Positions 1-11,517 of a stretch of DNA of 64,000 bases are shown piece by piece (within the stretch, counting starts at the first letter, position 1; each line of letters begins with the position of its first letter). The DNA comes from Ryuthela nishihirai (Eukaryota > Arthropoda > Arachnida > Araneae > Heptathelidae). Location: NCBI GenBank assembly GCA_038380435.1, contig JAWZYU010000005.1:39206001-39270000 (forward strand), written 5' to 3'. Made by a program: the position numbers and the translations under genes. The notes under the pieces are model-generated. The model was not told the origin of the DNA, did not search any database, and saw only the letters and a list, made by a program, of their open reading frames with translations.

Positions 1-540
1 CTACTAAAGGCTGAAGCCATCTACACTGGAAGACTTCCTCCAATGTAGAATTTGACGATGCCAATAGAAGCAAAGAGTTCAGGTGCCTGCGATGACCTCT
101 GCTCAGGATTATCCACCAGCTGATAAACATATCCTGTGAATCAATTCACTTGGGGCTGTCAACCCACAAACAAACAGAAAACACAGCGGAAGATTTTCCC
201 TCCACAGAAGCCCACCAGTGCAGCAAAATCAGGATCCATAATCAAGCTCAGAGCCATGTATCTGTCCAGTCCAGTGGGTTTATATGGTCAGCACCAGGAC
301 CTGTGTGGTTGACCACTCCTCAGCAGGGTAGAAAAAAAAGAAAAGTAGCCATAGTTGTCCAGATCAGTAGGCCACACTAATCTGGCAGCCCTCCCCTTCC
401 GTTCACTTCCACAAGAGAGTATCTCTTTTGAAAGGTACTAACGGTCCGCACCACGAGAAGGCGGGGTCGGACATTAGGTGCTAGGCCTGGCCAGTTCTAT
501 GCATCATCACAGGGGATTGGTGCATAGTTCTCCTTCCAGT
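1..540 (-). mobile_element. RTE-like LINE, 5' leader fragment (copy A)
   Basis: This block is closely similar to 20650-21112, 40390-40740 and 42150-42692, where it lies just upstream (minus strand) of an APE-type endonuclease coding segment. It is therefore read as the 5' untranslated leader of a recurrent RTE-like LINE. The similarity with 42692 stops at the same point, near 540, which suggests this is the real 5' end of the element. The rest of the copy runs off the left edge. No open frame of note is present; the short plus-strand frame at 150-380 is incidental. Confidence 0.75.
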
Positions 541-1394
541 GAATGAAAATAAAATTACAAACATATTAGTGCAGTTCTTTTAACAGTCTTAGTTTACTTT
601 TCTTACTACAGTTTTTTTTTTAATTACACTAACTGTAAATTTTGACTTCTTGTCCCCATCTTTGCCCTTCCTAATTTGCTGTAATTACTGGGCGTCAGGC
701 CTTGAACAATGCATTTTGAGACCTTCTTTCTTGCCCTTTTCTTCAAGTGTTGAGAAAGAAGCCCTTGAAAAGTGTTGTCCAAGACCTGATGCCAAGTAAC
801 TACAACAGAGGAGGGAAGGCTTCGCTCCTCAGAGTAGCAGCAGAGAAGATCCCTTTCACAAAATTACATTATCATCCCCACTTCTCGTGATGTTCACTTA
901 TTGCCAAATAAAATTGTTTTTTGACACTGTATTTAATCTTAAGAAATGTTCAGAGTTTTTTTTACTGGAAAACCAAGAAATAATCTAAAATAAAAATATC
1001 TACAGGAACAAATTGAAAGTCTGCTTTGTAAGGAAAAACTGGAAGATGTAGCCTTAATATATTAATAAAGATTGATAAAGATAAAGAAATCTAAAGAAAA
1101 AAAGTTACATTTTCATTAAAAATCAGTAACTGAGTATATGTCATACTATCCAATATCAATTGGATTGTTTAGGCTGACCAGTGACCAATGCCATACACAC
1201 TACCAAACTTGACACAGAAACACACATCAACTAGTGCAAGCTATGTGGTTAGGCATTGTATTGAAAAATGCAATTCCCAAAAACTATGACTATTAGTAGT
1301 TTGTTTCCCTTTTAGGAAGTTATATAATGAATGATAAAAACTAATTCTAGAAATACTAAGTTTAAATGACAAAAAGTAATAAAAATGGAAAAAA
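541..1394. other. AT-rich intronic sequence, nothing recognised
   Basis: Low-complexity A/T-rich DNA with homopolymer runs. No coding similarity, tRNA-like motif or inverted repeat was recognised on either strand. By position it belongs to the intron that follows exon C of the PTPN23-like gene. Confidence 0.5.
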
Positions 1395-1665
1395 CAATAT
1401 ATTAAAAAAATGTCTTAGTGCATCCTAAAAAGTAAAAAATAATAAAAGTAGAGTATACTGATGGTGAAATTACTCATTGAATTCACATTCACTTCAAAGG
1501 ATAATAGTCTGCTGATTTACCTAATTCAACAAAAACTGCCAGCCCCCTATGATGTGAATATGAATTCTGAAAGTGATTTCACCATAGGTAAGCTTTACTT
1601 TTATACATATATATTTTCATTTTTTAGGATGCACAAAAAAAAGATAGGTATTTAAAAAAATTTTA
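1395..1665. repeat. Foldback element (copy 1 of the tandem-foldback composite)
   Basis: The outer arms pair: gtgcatcctaaaaa near 1418 is complementary to tttttaggatgcac near 1620, and the inner parts ggtgaaat (about 1463) and atttcacc (about 1577) pair as well. The centre contains the phrase cattcacttcaaagga, which recurs at the centre of the foldback 10478-10750, so the two are copies of one family. The palindromic structure suggests a MITE or foldback element. No coding capacity is seen. Confidence 0.65.
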
Positions 1666-1929
1666 ATTCTTAACTTTAGTGTACTAACTTGTAGGTACTT
1701 GACCAAGAAAATTCCTGTACTGTTATAAACAGGACAGAAAATCTCAGTGTGAATAGTTAAAAAACACCTTGTGCAAATCTGGAACATGTTTTAAAGTACT
1801 CTTGTGAAAAAAGTTGTATAAAAAAAAATTCTGGTTTTAGGTAAACAATTTTTTTCTTTGTCACTAAAACATTATCTTCAGAAGTTTTCACTTGAATACA
1901 ATTATTACAGCATTTTCCTCTCACTTTTT

Positions 1930-2640
1930 GTAGGGGGAAGAAAAACGGGAGTGATCAGAGATAGCCCACAACATTGTAGAGGTCATAAGCTTTAATTGAA
2001 ATATAACTCTTTGGAATCAACCCCCCCCCCCTCATGAAATTTCTGCCCCTTTTTCAGGGGAAAAAGGCTGATGGCAAAATTTGAAGTCATCTGCGACAGT
2101 CCCATTTTGCTTTCATTTGACACCTAATTCATAACTGTGGCCCTTGAGTTTGAAAAGTATAGTAGAAAAACGATCTTCTCAGTACCCCCCCCCCCCCTTT
2201 TTCTGGGGAGGGAGAAAGCATGGGGGTAAATGTTTATAGCCTACAACACTTCCCCCATGACAAGCTTTTATTCGATATACAACTTATTACAATCAACATT
2301 CAAAAGATATAGCAAAACAATCATTTACGCATTTGCCTCCATTTTTTTTTGGGGGGGGGGAGAGAAAGGGGTTAAATTTTCACAATCTCTGACACTTCCC
2401 ATGTGCTTTCATTGACACATAGCTGGTTTCTCTCATTAGAACATAAAGTTGTACAATCGTTTTCACATTTCCTCTTTTGATTGGAAAGAAAACATGGGGG
2501 TACATTTTTATGCCTATGGCACTCCCCATGCAGCAAGCTTTCAATTTGACACATAATACATTAAGTCTGGCCCTTGCATTTGAAAGATGTGGTGGAACAA
2601 CTGTATTGACAAACCAATGTATGATGAGCAAAAAGCAATA
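1930..2640 (-). repeat. Degenerate tandem array, about 140-170 bp units (copy 1)
   Basis: Units built from a poly-C or poly-G run, a 'catgggg' phrase and the phrase tcatttgacacctaat recur about every 140-170 bp. Read on the minus strand, the unit contains attaggtgtcaaatgaaagc, almost identical to phrases in the array at 9898-10445. C/G homopolymer runs at about 2021, 2186 and 2350 sit at equivalent unit positions. The array lies about 265 bp from foldback copy 1, in the same relative order as at the second locus. Confidence 0.65.
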
Positions 2641-2867
2641 GGATGATAGGCAAAAAAGGAAATAAGTAGTTGTTAACTTCGCTAAAATCTTAAAAAATTA
2701 TCCAATTTTGAAAAAAAAAATTTTTTTTTCTATTTTTGGAAGCATCTAAAAACTTTAAGGAAAATGTAATGGCAACACATGTTAAAAGCAATTTGTAAGT
2801 AAAAATTGGGAGCTTGATAATAATGTGGTATTATTATTCAAACAATAAAAGAGGAAATGATGACTAC

Positions 2868-3195
2868 AGACAAGGACCCCGAAGCCTCAGAGAAGGTTGG
2901 GGAAGGGGACCCACTGGAACAGCTGTTGGGAGACAGATCACAGCCTCCTGTCAAGGTCATCCAACATATTTTTTAATGGGCACAGGGTATGGCTCTCCCA
3001 CACAAGGGGCCACAGTTTAACATTCCATCTGATGGACGGCAACCTTTCCAAGCCCATCAGTGTCCCCTACTAACCATGGCCAGGGTGGGAGTTTTGCAGA
3101 GATAATTCTCCATGCTGACCCAGCTGGGACTCGAACCTGGGAACTACAGATTACAAGCCTGGTGTGCTATTGACTGAGCCATCCTTACCCCCTTT
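2868..3195 (-). mobile_element. SINE1 copy, tail-truncated
   Basis: Matches the SINE1 family best seen intact at 24378-24768. On the minus strand it starts with a tRNA-like head carrying a B box (GGTTCGAGTCC), continues through the body and stops near the point where other copies carry the 3' tail. No clear target duplication was found. Its many substitutions, including losses at CpG sites, mark it as older than the 24378 copy. Confidence 0.8.
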
Positions 3196-3392
3196 TAAAA
3201 TAGCATATGCAACTGCAGAAAAATGTTTTATTTTATAGTGCATTAAAATTTTCATTGAATTGAAAATGTAAACAATATTTAATAAGTCTAAACTATATAC
3301 TAAGTGATTTTATTTTCTGAGCAAGAAGGTTTTTTTAACTGTATATACTAAGTATTTAATTGCTATTAAGCTGTTTAATTAATAGAAGGAAG

Positions 3393-3509
3393 GTGGGTGT
3401 AGAGAAAAAATTGTCTTTAGGTGCATGGGATCAGAACCCATAACCTCCTGATAACGAGGTTGTGGTTTCTGATGTCACCTGCTTTAAGATAATTTTTTCT
3501 CTACACCCA
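3393..3509. repeat. Small foldback with internal tRNA-like motif
   Basis: Arms of about 24 bp (gtgggtgtagagaaaaaatt at the left, its complement at 3486-3509) enclose an antisense tRNA-like stretch with a B-box-like phrase (atcagaaccca, minus-strand TGGGTTCTGAT). The internal stretch resembles the tRNA-like core of the SINE2 family (11692, 32395, 44553). It is the smallest member of the inverted-repeat plus tRNA-core group in this window. Confidence 0.55.
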
Positions 3510-3989
3510 TTTTTATCCTGTTACTTAAACATGTTAATAGTGATTAATCCTTTCTGTGTCAGAGCCCAAAAAAACCGTTTGCATCTTTTAAATTCTACTC
3601 TAGGAGATGTAAATTTCAGTTCCATAATGCAAAGTTCTAAAAAAAAAAATTTCCGAATAGAAATCTGAAAATTTTCCAACTGTTAAATATCAAAAATAAC
3701 ATTTAAATCTATGATATATATTACCTGTTGATTTCACTTGAAAATTTTTTTGATAAAGTTTAATAAATCTATTTGAGTGTGCAGTGAACGTATATGCATG
3801 TTCAGTCATTGTAAATAGCATCACATAGCAAAGATTTAGTTTATATCTTCATTCTGCCAAACCGTACTTAGATTATCGATCGGTTGCGATTCCTCATACT
3901 TTGGGCCATTTATAGCTCTACTAAAGTTGCAAAATTCTTTAAACTTTTAACATAAAGATATTGATTTTATTACTACTGGAAATTGTGTC

Positions 3990-4750
3990 ATCTAGGAGCT
4001 ATACACATTGGCTTTCAACAATATTTTAGCAGACTTTCAATTTTAAAGTTTTTTTTTCACTTTAATGCTTCTAAAATTACTTTTCACTGCTTCTCAAAGT
4101 ACACTGCAATTATAAACAATATTTAATTAAAATGACTGAAAATGAAACTGCTAGCAATGTATAATGGCGGCAATCAGAACATTAGGATTACTCAAAGCCC
4201 AATTTTTAAAAGGTAGGACTTTATCAGTACTTTTCTAATTACATTTTAACCAACTAATTAAGGTGCCATCCCATGGCTGAGTGGTTAGCACGCTTGGCTA
4301 CTGATCTAAGGGAAGTGGGTTCGAGCCCCGGGTAAGCCATGGTTGTGCGTGTTGTTTTTCTGCTGAGGTCTTGCCATCCTCTGAGACCTGCTACTATGGC
4401 ATATAAACTGACAGGCTCCTGTCAGACCTCTGTGGCAAGCAACTGCTTGAGGTTTTTTTTATATTTTATTATTTAATTAAGGTCAGAAAATTGCGATTTT
4501 TAATCAAAATTTCTACCAGAAATTTGGAATTAAGCTTTTTTGTAGCAGTTATGCAGTTTCATAATTTTTATTTAATTATCTCGTTTTTAAAGCAAAATTA
4601 TTTTTATGATACTGCTTTTCTTAAGCATAGAGTTTGCCGATCTTCAAAAGTCTAAGGTTATGCATTTTGTGTTATATGCATAAATGACTAAATAATTTAG
4701 AAAATATCAAATAAACGAAAGATTTAAACATTAATAAAAATATTATGAAT
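3990..4750. repeat. Old dispersed repeat (copy 1)
   Basis: Runs parallel to 21355-22035: shared phrases include cactgcaatta (about 4102 and 21520) and tgcataaatgac (about 4678 and 21967), in the same order and orientation. The family is unrecognised. It is interrupted by a SINE3 insertion at 4265-4473 that is absent from the second copy. Confidence 0.5.
4265..4473 (+). mobile_element. SINE3, tRNA-derived SINE with perfect TSD
   Basis: The head contains an A box (TGGCTGAGTGG) and a B box (GGTTCGAGCCC) at tRNA spacing. The body follows, with the family-specific end ggcaagcaactgcttga and a T-rich tail. A perfect 10-bp target site duplication, taattaaggt, flanks it at 4255-4264 and 4474-4483. 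A second copy is at 8231-8416. It presumably used Pol III transcription and LINE-encoded retrotransposition; the partner LINE is unknown. Confidence 0.88.
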
Positions 4751-4859
4751 TGTTTGCATTAGAACAATAAAACAATACAGAAAAAAAAAAATGGGAAAAT
4801 ATATATATTTTTAAAATTTTACTAAAGATAAAGTGGAAAAAACACAGTAAATTTTTTTT

Positions 4860-5134
4860 AGTAATAAAGTATCACAGAAAAAAGTCCTGTAGACAAGAAA
4901 CACTTGAAATAATTAGTTGAAAAAAAAATTGGTTGTCCTGAGTGGGACTCAAACCCACGCCTCCCAGAAGCCTGCCAATGTCTTAACCACTGGAAAATCA
5001 GAAGCTGCAATTATTTCAACAAAGTGACATTATATGCATTCCCACAATTCACTGATTCTCCAGTGGCACCATCTATTATCAGGGAATGAGGTGGCCAAGC
5101 CACCACTTTTGATTTCAACTAATCATTTCAAAAG
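4860..5134. mobile_element. TIR element with internal tRNA-like promoter (copy 1)
   Basis: The left end, tagacaagaaacacttgaaa plus taattagttg, is complementary to the right end around 5110-5134 (tcaactaatcatttcaaaag). Inside on the minus strand lies a tRNA-like block with a B box (GGTTTGAGTCC) and an A-box-like phrase (CCAGTGGTTAAG). A related element with the same terminal sequence is at 8530-8690. It has the shape of a MITE, but the tRNA-like core is unusual for one. Confidence 0.6.
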
Positions 5135-6116
5135 TAAAATTTTTAAGCATTTTTTTAAAACATGCAAAATTTAACTTGCCATTTTATTAAGCACAATTAA
5201 ATGCTATTTCCTTTGGTATATAATATGACATATTTCCATTCATCAGTTACTTCAGGATGAGGTTCTAAATATGTTTATTTTATTTTCTGAAAACACTTTA
5301 AAATAAATCCAGCCACCACAGTAAGTTGTTTAAAAAAACTGACACTGTAAGGGTTAATACTGTAAGTACTTACACTGTAAGGGTTACTTAGTAAATCAAT
5401 GATGATCTGTGGATTCATTTGTCTAAATTATATATTTTTGTATGATACTTGCAAAAAAAAAAATTAATCAAAGTTTCATGTGCCATACTAAGGTTGTTTG
5501 TATAGATATCTAAACTATCATTTTGGAATCTATCAAAATCTGTAGACGATGGGGACTGTGGAAGACTTAAGGAGAATGTTTTACGCCTCTGTCAGGAGCT
5601 GATAGTCATGGCAGTTTCCTTGTACTTACTGAAATAAAGCATTTTGACTAGGAACTTACATGTTGTATAAAATTTTAAAGAACTTAAAGTAATTATTTGA
5701 GGTTGAAGCAGTATTTGGACTACTTCAAGGCACACAAGTGTTTTACTAATTCACTCATTTTGGTAGTATAACTTTGCAATTTTTTTAAAGTAAAAAATTT
5801 TCATTTAGACATTTGGCCTTGTACTATTTCTTGGAACATACTAAAGCTGTTTTTGGCAATTTGCAAAGAAGATGAGATAATTAAAATATTTTTTTCCTTT
5901 CATCGAACATTTGGGGATTTTTTTTTTGTGATTATGCTTTGATGACAGATTTTAATCTTGATAAATATAACCAGGTTAAAAGCTTAATTAACTAAAATGT
6001 TTATTTGGATTTTTAGTTATTTCTGTACTAATTTGTATCTGGTGCCTACAGTTCTCTAGGTATTTTACATTGAACTACATTTAGTTCCATATTAAATAAT
6101 TAACATTCTTTCTTAC
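5135..6116. other. AT-rich intronic sequence with a short palindromic repeat
   Basis: Mostly unrecognised AT-rich DNA. Around 5338-5390 the phrase actgtaagggtta occurs twice around the palindrome taagtactta. A slightly GC-richer patch at 5550-5640, ending near aataaa, could be a degraded exon-like or transcript-derived fragment, but no homology is recognised. The segment ends at the 5' splice site that follows exon C. Confidence 0.4.
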
Positions 6117-6248
6117 CAGCAATATATTAATGAAAAATGTAAGAAGGTCATGAGACATATCACACCCCTTTGGTTGAGGATAGGTATCACGAAGATGCTG
6201 GAATGCCCAAGCTGCACACTGGAAATGAGTACAAGCAATCTTCATACC
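6117..6248 (-). CDS. PTPN23: HD-PTP/PTPN23 exon C (BRO1 domain)
   Basis: An internal coding exon of 132 nt (44 codons, phase 0 at both ends). On the minus strand it is preceded by a pyrimidine-rich tract and AG (6249-6250) and followed by GTAAGA (6116-6111). It encodes a protein beginning GMKIACTHFQCAAWAF, a signature of the BRO1 domain of HD-PTP (PTPN23, myopic in Drosophila) rather than of its paralogue ALIX. Known for the family: HD-PTP is a cytosolic and endosomal ESCRT adaptor whose BRO1 domain binds ESCRT-III CHMP4 and helps sort ubiquitinated receptors. Exon B (33054-33180) joins in frame directly upstream in the transcript. The next exon, expected to start with an AQAQE-type motif, is not in the window. 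Confidence 0.93.
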
Positions 6249-6544
6249 CTGGAAAAAATATACACATATAACTTATATGAAAATTGCTCTAATAAACTGA
6301 TATATAATTGAGGATATTAACATATATAATTTAGTAATGCACTCTAAACAATTTAAACACCTAAAATGTCAACAAAAGTATTTTATTGCATTAGTAATGC
6401 TATTTTATTATTGCATTTTATGTAGAATTACCAACAGTTTTTTTTTCATAATATGAAGTATTTTTCATAATAAGCTTAACTTTTGCTGCATGCTCAAGTA
6501 ATTTACTTTTCCTTAACCTAAAACATATTAGAATTAATAGCTCC

Positions 6545-7380
6545 TCTTTTTAACCCTTCCAGTGTCCAGCCTGAAAAATTGGTTTCCATCCAGAGGAAAA
6601 GCTATATTTCTCCTTATGATTAGCCAAAAAAAAAATTCAATTTGAGAACTTTTTTGCTAAACAACTAACGAAAGGAGTTATGGCATGTTATATGCCAAAT
6701 TAATCAGCATTTAATTCTGGATTTTCTGAAAATAAAATCTTTTACCAAAAAATATGATTAGTTATAACAGGATTTTTTTTAGTCACATAGAAAAAAAATA
6801 CACCTGGCAACACAAATAAAAATTTATTTTTCAAAAACTAATAGAAATGGTTATAATGCACATGACTAGAAAGATATTCATTTATGAATAAAAAAAATTT
6901 TCTTTTTCAAGTAAACATTTCTCCAGTTTTGTAAGTTTTTTCTCAGTGTCATACTTTGAGAAAATTCCAGTATTTTAGCCAGTTGTGCTGCATCAGATAA
7001 ACAAGTCAACTTCAGAATTTAAAAAAAAATAACCAATTAACAGAAATAGGTCATGCTATATACCAAATTAAACAGAATTTAATTTCGAATTTTATGAAAA
7101 TAAATAATTTAAATAAATTTACATACTGATTTTAATAAGCCTTTTTCAATGTGATATGGTGAAAAAATAAGGATCATACTATACAATTAAGGCTTTATTT
7201 TGGAAAACCTGATGAATAAAAATAGTAATATTATATATTACTGAAAGGAAATTTCATCCTGAATAATATAATATTCAACCTGAAATATGATTTTTATTTC
7301 TTTAATGATTCTTTTCAGTGTGGTATATTTTATATACAGCCCATGCTATACAAATTGGCTTGGACTTCTCACATTAACAG
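6545..7380 (+). repeat. Dispersed repeat with internal duplication (copy 1)
   Basis: Matches 57300-58015 in opposite orientation; shared phrases include cctgatgaataaaaatag (7208) and atgatttttatttctttaat (7287). Within this copy a unit containing 'atgctatataccaaatta' recurs about 365 bp apart (6685 and 7050), so the family carries a partial tandem duplication. It is non-coding and the family is unrecognised. Confidence 0.55.
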
Positions 7381-8230
7381 GATTTTCTGAACTGGTTGTG
7401 AAATAGAGAAAAACTTTCTTGGCTGCTTTTTTTTACTAAACATTATGAATTTTTTTTGGGGGGTGTTGAATTTGGTGATCTTGGCAAAGTGCAAAAGGGT
7501 TTGTGCACCAAAGCAAAAGAAATATTATATCGTCAGAGTGGCACAGCCAAGATACTGATGTGGGGGTGGGGTTTAAAAATCATTAAGGTGAAGCAAAAGG
7601 AGATTCTACGCTGATTCTTGCTCAACAGATGGTGCTAAATATCACCCAATTCCTAGGGGTGAGATTGACCACAGGGAGGACATTAGGAGGCTTCCATATT
7701 GTTTGTGCTAAAGAGAGGTCAGGGACTGATTTCTAAAAATAACCTCAACAGGAGAACGCCCCCAACGAGAGGCTAAATACCCAAGTTTCTGCTTCCTTGA
7801 GCTTCCAATTTCTTTTGCTTTTCACAACTGAAACAGTTCTTACAATGATTTTATTCTTGAATGTTTTTAGTTTTATTGAGTAATTCTTTTGACGTAATAA
7901 CATAGGCGAAACTTCCTTACTTATCCATAGTAAATACACAGATAACCTGTAGATGTAGAATTCAACAATTATTCATTTGAAAAAATTATTTGCCACCAAG
8001 TCAGTAGCAATTTTTTTCCAGATGAATAATTCTTTACGTATATATGTAGTTTAATTTTATTTTTATACATATATATTGCAATTTCAGTTATAAGACATTC
8101 TTCCAAAAAAAAAAAATCAAAAGAAATTAGACCATATCAAAATATTCAATGTGGTCTATATTTAATAATTTAATATATACACATCACTATATATATATAT
8201 GAGTTTGTACTATGCTAAAAAGATTTAATT
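7381..8230. other. Unrecognised intronic sequence
   Basis: Contains a poly-T/G patch near 7448 and a short GC-richer stretch at 7500-7690, but no recognisable coding, RNA or mobile signature. AT dinucleotide runs occur near 8040-8075 and 8190-8200. Confidence 0.4.
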
Positions 8231-8416
8231 CCGATGGCCAAGGGATTAGCTTACTTGACTACTAATGAAAAGGACCCGGGTTCGAGCCTCAGATAAGGAA
8301 ATGATATTTCGTTTCTTGTGTTTTCTCTCTGGTGAGGTCTCACCTTCCACACAATGATATCTGTGATATAGTTATACTGACAGGCTATTGTCAAACCAAT
8401 ATGGCAAGCAGCTGCT
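8231..8416 (+). mobile_element. SINE3 copy 2, diverged
   Basis: Aligns with 4265-4473 from the tRNA-like head (atggccaagggattagc, with B box GGTTCGAGCCT) to the common end ggcaagcagctgcttga. Point changes and a weak A box show an older insertion. No clear target duplication is visible. Confidence 0.75.
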
Positions 8417-8529
8417 TGAAAAACTTTTTATTTTTATAAAAGCTTGCCAGAATCTAAACCGATTAACTCTAAATTTCATACACTTTTTAGTCTCTGATTT
8501 TCTCAGAACTTTTGTATTTTCAAAAATTT

Positions 8530-8690
8530 GGAGTACATTTGAAATAATTAGTTGGAAAGAATTTGGTTGCCCTGAGTGGGATTGGAACCCAGTCTCCCAG
8601 AATCCATCTAGGACAACCATTTTTTTTTCAGCTAATTATTTAAAGTATTTCTTGTCTACAGAATATTTTCCTGTCATACTTTATTAGTGA
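8530..8690. mobile_element. TIR element with internal tRNA-like promoter (copy 2, internally deleted)
   Basis: Left end catttgaaataattagttgg; right end reads, on the minus strand, tgtagacaagaaatacttta, the same terminal sequence as the element at 4860-5134. The core retains the 3' half of the tRNA-like block (minus-strand GGTTCCAATCCC, a B-box match) and has lost the A-box side. Shared ends with different interiors suggest a family with internally deleted derivatives. Confidence 0.55.
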
Positions 8691-9023
8691 ATTAAGTACT
8701 CTTTTTTAAAAAATATTGTAGTCCCTAAACTACCTTGCTTATGTGCATTTGCAAATGCCTGGTCTAACAGTTACCACTTGTTACACTAATCCTAGTAATT
8801 GAAACCATACATGAGGAATCATGTACGCTTATTATTTCAGTGGGGTTAAAATAATTAAATTTGAACAGAAAATTTATTTAATATTTGCCAATTCTAACTT
8901 AGGGTAGCTGCTTATAAAAAAAGTGTTTCAGTTTTTAATGTAATTAAAATTTTTTAAATTTAATTAAATAGTGAGTAAACTTCTTTAGCTATTGAAAAGC
9001 ACATTTAGAAATACATATGGAAC

Positions 9024-9451
9024 CAGGGCTGGACTTATGCATAAGCTAAGCTACAGATTACGGCCTCACAATTATGAGGGCCTTAAACATTGAGTTTGAA
9101 ATTTACTGTGTCATAAATGTGTTTAATTTAATCTGTTATGCAAACACTGTTCATCTTAGCTCTACACAGTCATTATTGTATAGCAATGAACATAGTATAA
9201 TGTTTTCATCACATCAGTTTTGCATTTATTTTTTAATGTTCCCTTCAATCAGAATAATAAATACAATTTGTGTTTCACCGATGAGTGGAACTTGAACCCA
9301 CGCTCTTCAGTCACTTGCCAGGTTGAATTCTATGTCAACAGGTAATTTGTATATTTACTATTGATTGATTCATATAATTCTACTTCGAAATTTTTGTTGC
9401 CTCTTAAACTTGTTGTAGATTAGGGCCTCAGAAGGTTGAAGTCCGGCCCTG
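9024..9451. mobile_element. Probable hAT-type MITE carrying a tRNA-like block
   Basis: The ends form an imperfect terminal inverted repeat (cagggctggactt at 9024, aagtccggccctg at 9439-9451). The adjacent octamers tatggaac (9016-9023) and tgtcgaac (9452-9459) agree at six of eight positions, consistent with the 8-bp duplication typical of hAT elements. A minus-strand tRNA-like stretch with a B box (GGTTCAAGTTCC) lies near 9285. It has no transposase, so it is presumably non-autonomous. Confidence 0.55.
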
Positions 9452-9743
9452 TGTCGAACGCTCATCTTCCCAATATTTTTCCAATGCAACAAAATGTTAT
9501 GTACTGCATAAGATATTTTCAGTCAAATCCCATTGGATAAATTTAGTTCTAACTCAGAGATATCTATTTATTCTGAAATAGAATGTTTAAAGATATCATT
9601 ATTAATGATGCCTACTTCCCCAGATTTTCTCAAAAGCAAAGTTATTCTTTGTGTTTATTTTTTTTTACATTTAGTTATAATAATTGTGAAATTCAAAGGG
9701 AAAAATAACAAATTTTCCTCTTATTACACCGATAAGCTGAATC

Positions 9744-9897
9744 CAGGGCTGGACTAACACATAAACTAAGTAAGCTATATCTTAGAGCCTCATGATGAAA
9801 AAGATTTTGAATGAGAGGCCTCAAAAATTAAGTTTGAAGTTTACTGTGACGTGAATTTTTTTAAATTAATTTATTATGTAAACACTGTTCATCTCAG
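9744..9897. mobile_element. Truncated second copy of the hAT-type MITE
   Basis: The left end (cagggctggact) and the next 150 bp parallel 9024-9170, including tgtaaacactgttcatctca. It stops where the tandem array 9898-10445 begins, and its right terminus is absent. Confidence 0.55.
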
Positions 9898-10445
9898 CTT
9901 TACGTCTAATGAAAACTTCTGATGCGGGGAATGTCATACATAGGCTACGAAAAATTGACCACCTTCCCCGTGCTTTCTTCCACCCTAAAAAAAGGGGAAA
10001 TATGAAAATGACTCTTCCCATATATCTCCTGAATGCGAGTGTGGGAAGTAACAAGCTACGTGTCGAATTAAAGCTTGTAACGTGGGGAATGTCACAAACT
10101 ATAAAAAAATGCCTTCTCCCTATGCTTTCTTCTTCCCTAAAAAGCAGGAAATATGAAAGTCGTTCTACTATATCTTCCCAACGCCAGGACCTACAGTTAT
10201 GAGTTAGGTGTCAAATGAAAGTTCGTATAATGATGGTCATTAACTATTTCGCTCTCACTATTTCTCCCTGATAAAATATGGGGGGGGGAGGGGGCAGATT
10301 TTCACGGGGGTCGATTTTAATGAGTCGTATCTCAAATTAAAGCTTGTGACGTCTCCAATGTCGTGATCTACCTCAAACGTAACTCCGAACGGTGGCAAAT
10401 GTGATCGATGTTTATGAGTCATATATCAAAGTTTTTGAAGATAGG
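9898..10445 (+). repeat. Degenerate tandem array (copy 2)
   Basis: Units with ggggaatgtcac, a pyrimidine-rich 'cttcttccct' patch, and agttaggtgtcaaatgaaag recur about every 130-160 bp. A poly-G run lies near 10280. The unit is the same as in 1930-2640 but in opposite orientation, and here too a foldback of one family lies immediately downstream (10478-10750). This points to a single composite mobile unit. Confidence 0.65.
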
Positions 10446-10477
10446 GATTTTTAGTGACAACAAAAGAAAATATAAAT

Positions 10478-10750
10478 AAAAAAAATTAAAAAATACATAC
10501 CTTCCTATAGGGCCTAAAAAGGTAGAAAATAAACCTAAAGCGCATCGATGGTGCAATCAATCGCTGAGTTCGCATTCACTTCAAAGGAAGACAGGGCACC
10601 TGCAATCTTGTTCAGTACGTAAATTAGAGCCCTATCTTCCTTTGAAGTGAATACGAACTCTGTGACTGATTGCACATCGATATGATTTAAATTTATTTTC
10701 TACTTTTTAAGGCCCTATAGGAAGATAGGTATTTTTAAAAAATTTTAATT
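10478..10750. repeat. Foldback element (copy 2 of the tandem-foldback composite)
   Basis: A long palindrome: ataccttcctatagggcc (left) pairs with ggccctataggaagataggt (right), and the inner arms tgcaatcaatcgctgagttc and gaactctgtgactgattgca also pair. Only the central part, about 10600-10640, is unpaired. It shares its inner arm phrase cattcacttcaaagga with 1395-1665. It is non-coding. Confidence 0.75.
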
Positions 10751-11517
10751 TACATTTGCCGTAAAACATTCTTTGCTTCTAAATGAAACAATCGAAAATC
10801 AAAGCAACTCGTAAAGGAAACTGAAACAACTCATATTAACACAATTATTTGTTCTTAAAAATCCAATCCTGGTTAAAATGGATTTTATATTTATATTCAT
10901 TTCTTCTCCTCCTAAAGGATGCAAACAGAAATTATTATTTAGTATTCATCACTTGTCATATCTAAACGAATGCAACATCATTTTTTCTATTCATTTTGTA
11001 ATTATCAATTGCATGTTACAAAAGACAATCACAGCATTTACTTTATGAATCAGGGCTACATCGGCTGCTTTACTATTGTTAATATGAATTTTATCATATG
11101 ACTACAGTCCGAAATCTTAGCATTATATATTACAACAATGACACAAACGTGCATGTTCTGAAAATACAATAATGCTGAACTGTAGGAGTGTAGTGACTTT
11201 GTAGTGATCCGTGACACTTGATTGGTTGACTCCACCATAGCAACCAATAGTTGAAGATTTCTTAATTAGTGAAAATCTTTATTTGATTGTGGAAGGCTCA
11301 ACTATAGAGCTGAACAAACCTAAACTTTCCTGATAAGATGTGTTTGAATCGGGTTGCCAACATTTTATTCTGCCAATAAATGATACTTATGTATAAAAAT
11401 TTTAAGAATATTTGATATGAAAATGTGAAATATGTTGAAAATATGGTTTACAAGAAAATGGCAATATTACGTTTAAATTTCATTTCTCATCAGCAATGGG
11501 TAGCTCAATTGGCTAAA
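10751..11517. other. Unrecognised intronic sequence
   Basis: No recognised coding, repeat or RNA signature. The minus-strand frame near 11056-11247 has no similarity that I recognise. Confidence 0.4.

Noticed and set aside
1..540. Host regulatory region or separate gene at the left edge
   Set aside because: The whole block recurs three more times as the leader of RTE-like LINE copies.
5550..5640. Possible additional host exon
   Set aside because: GC-richer patch with a short open frame, but no recognised similarity and no convincing splice sites on the gene strand.
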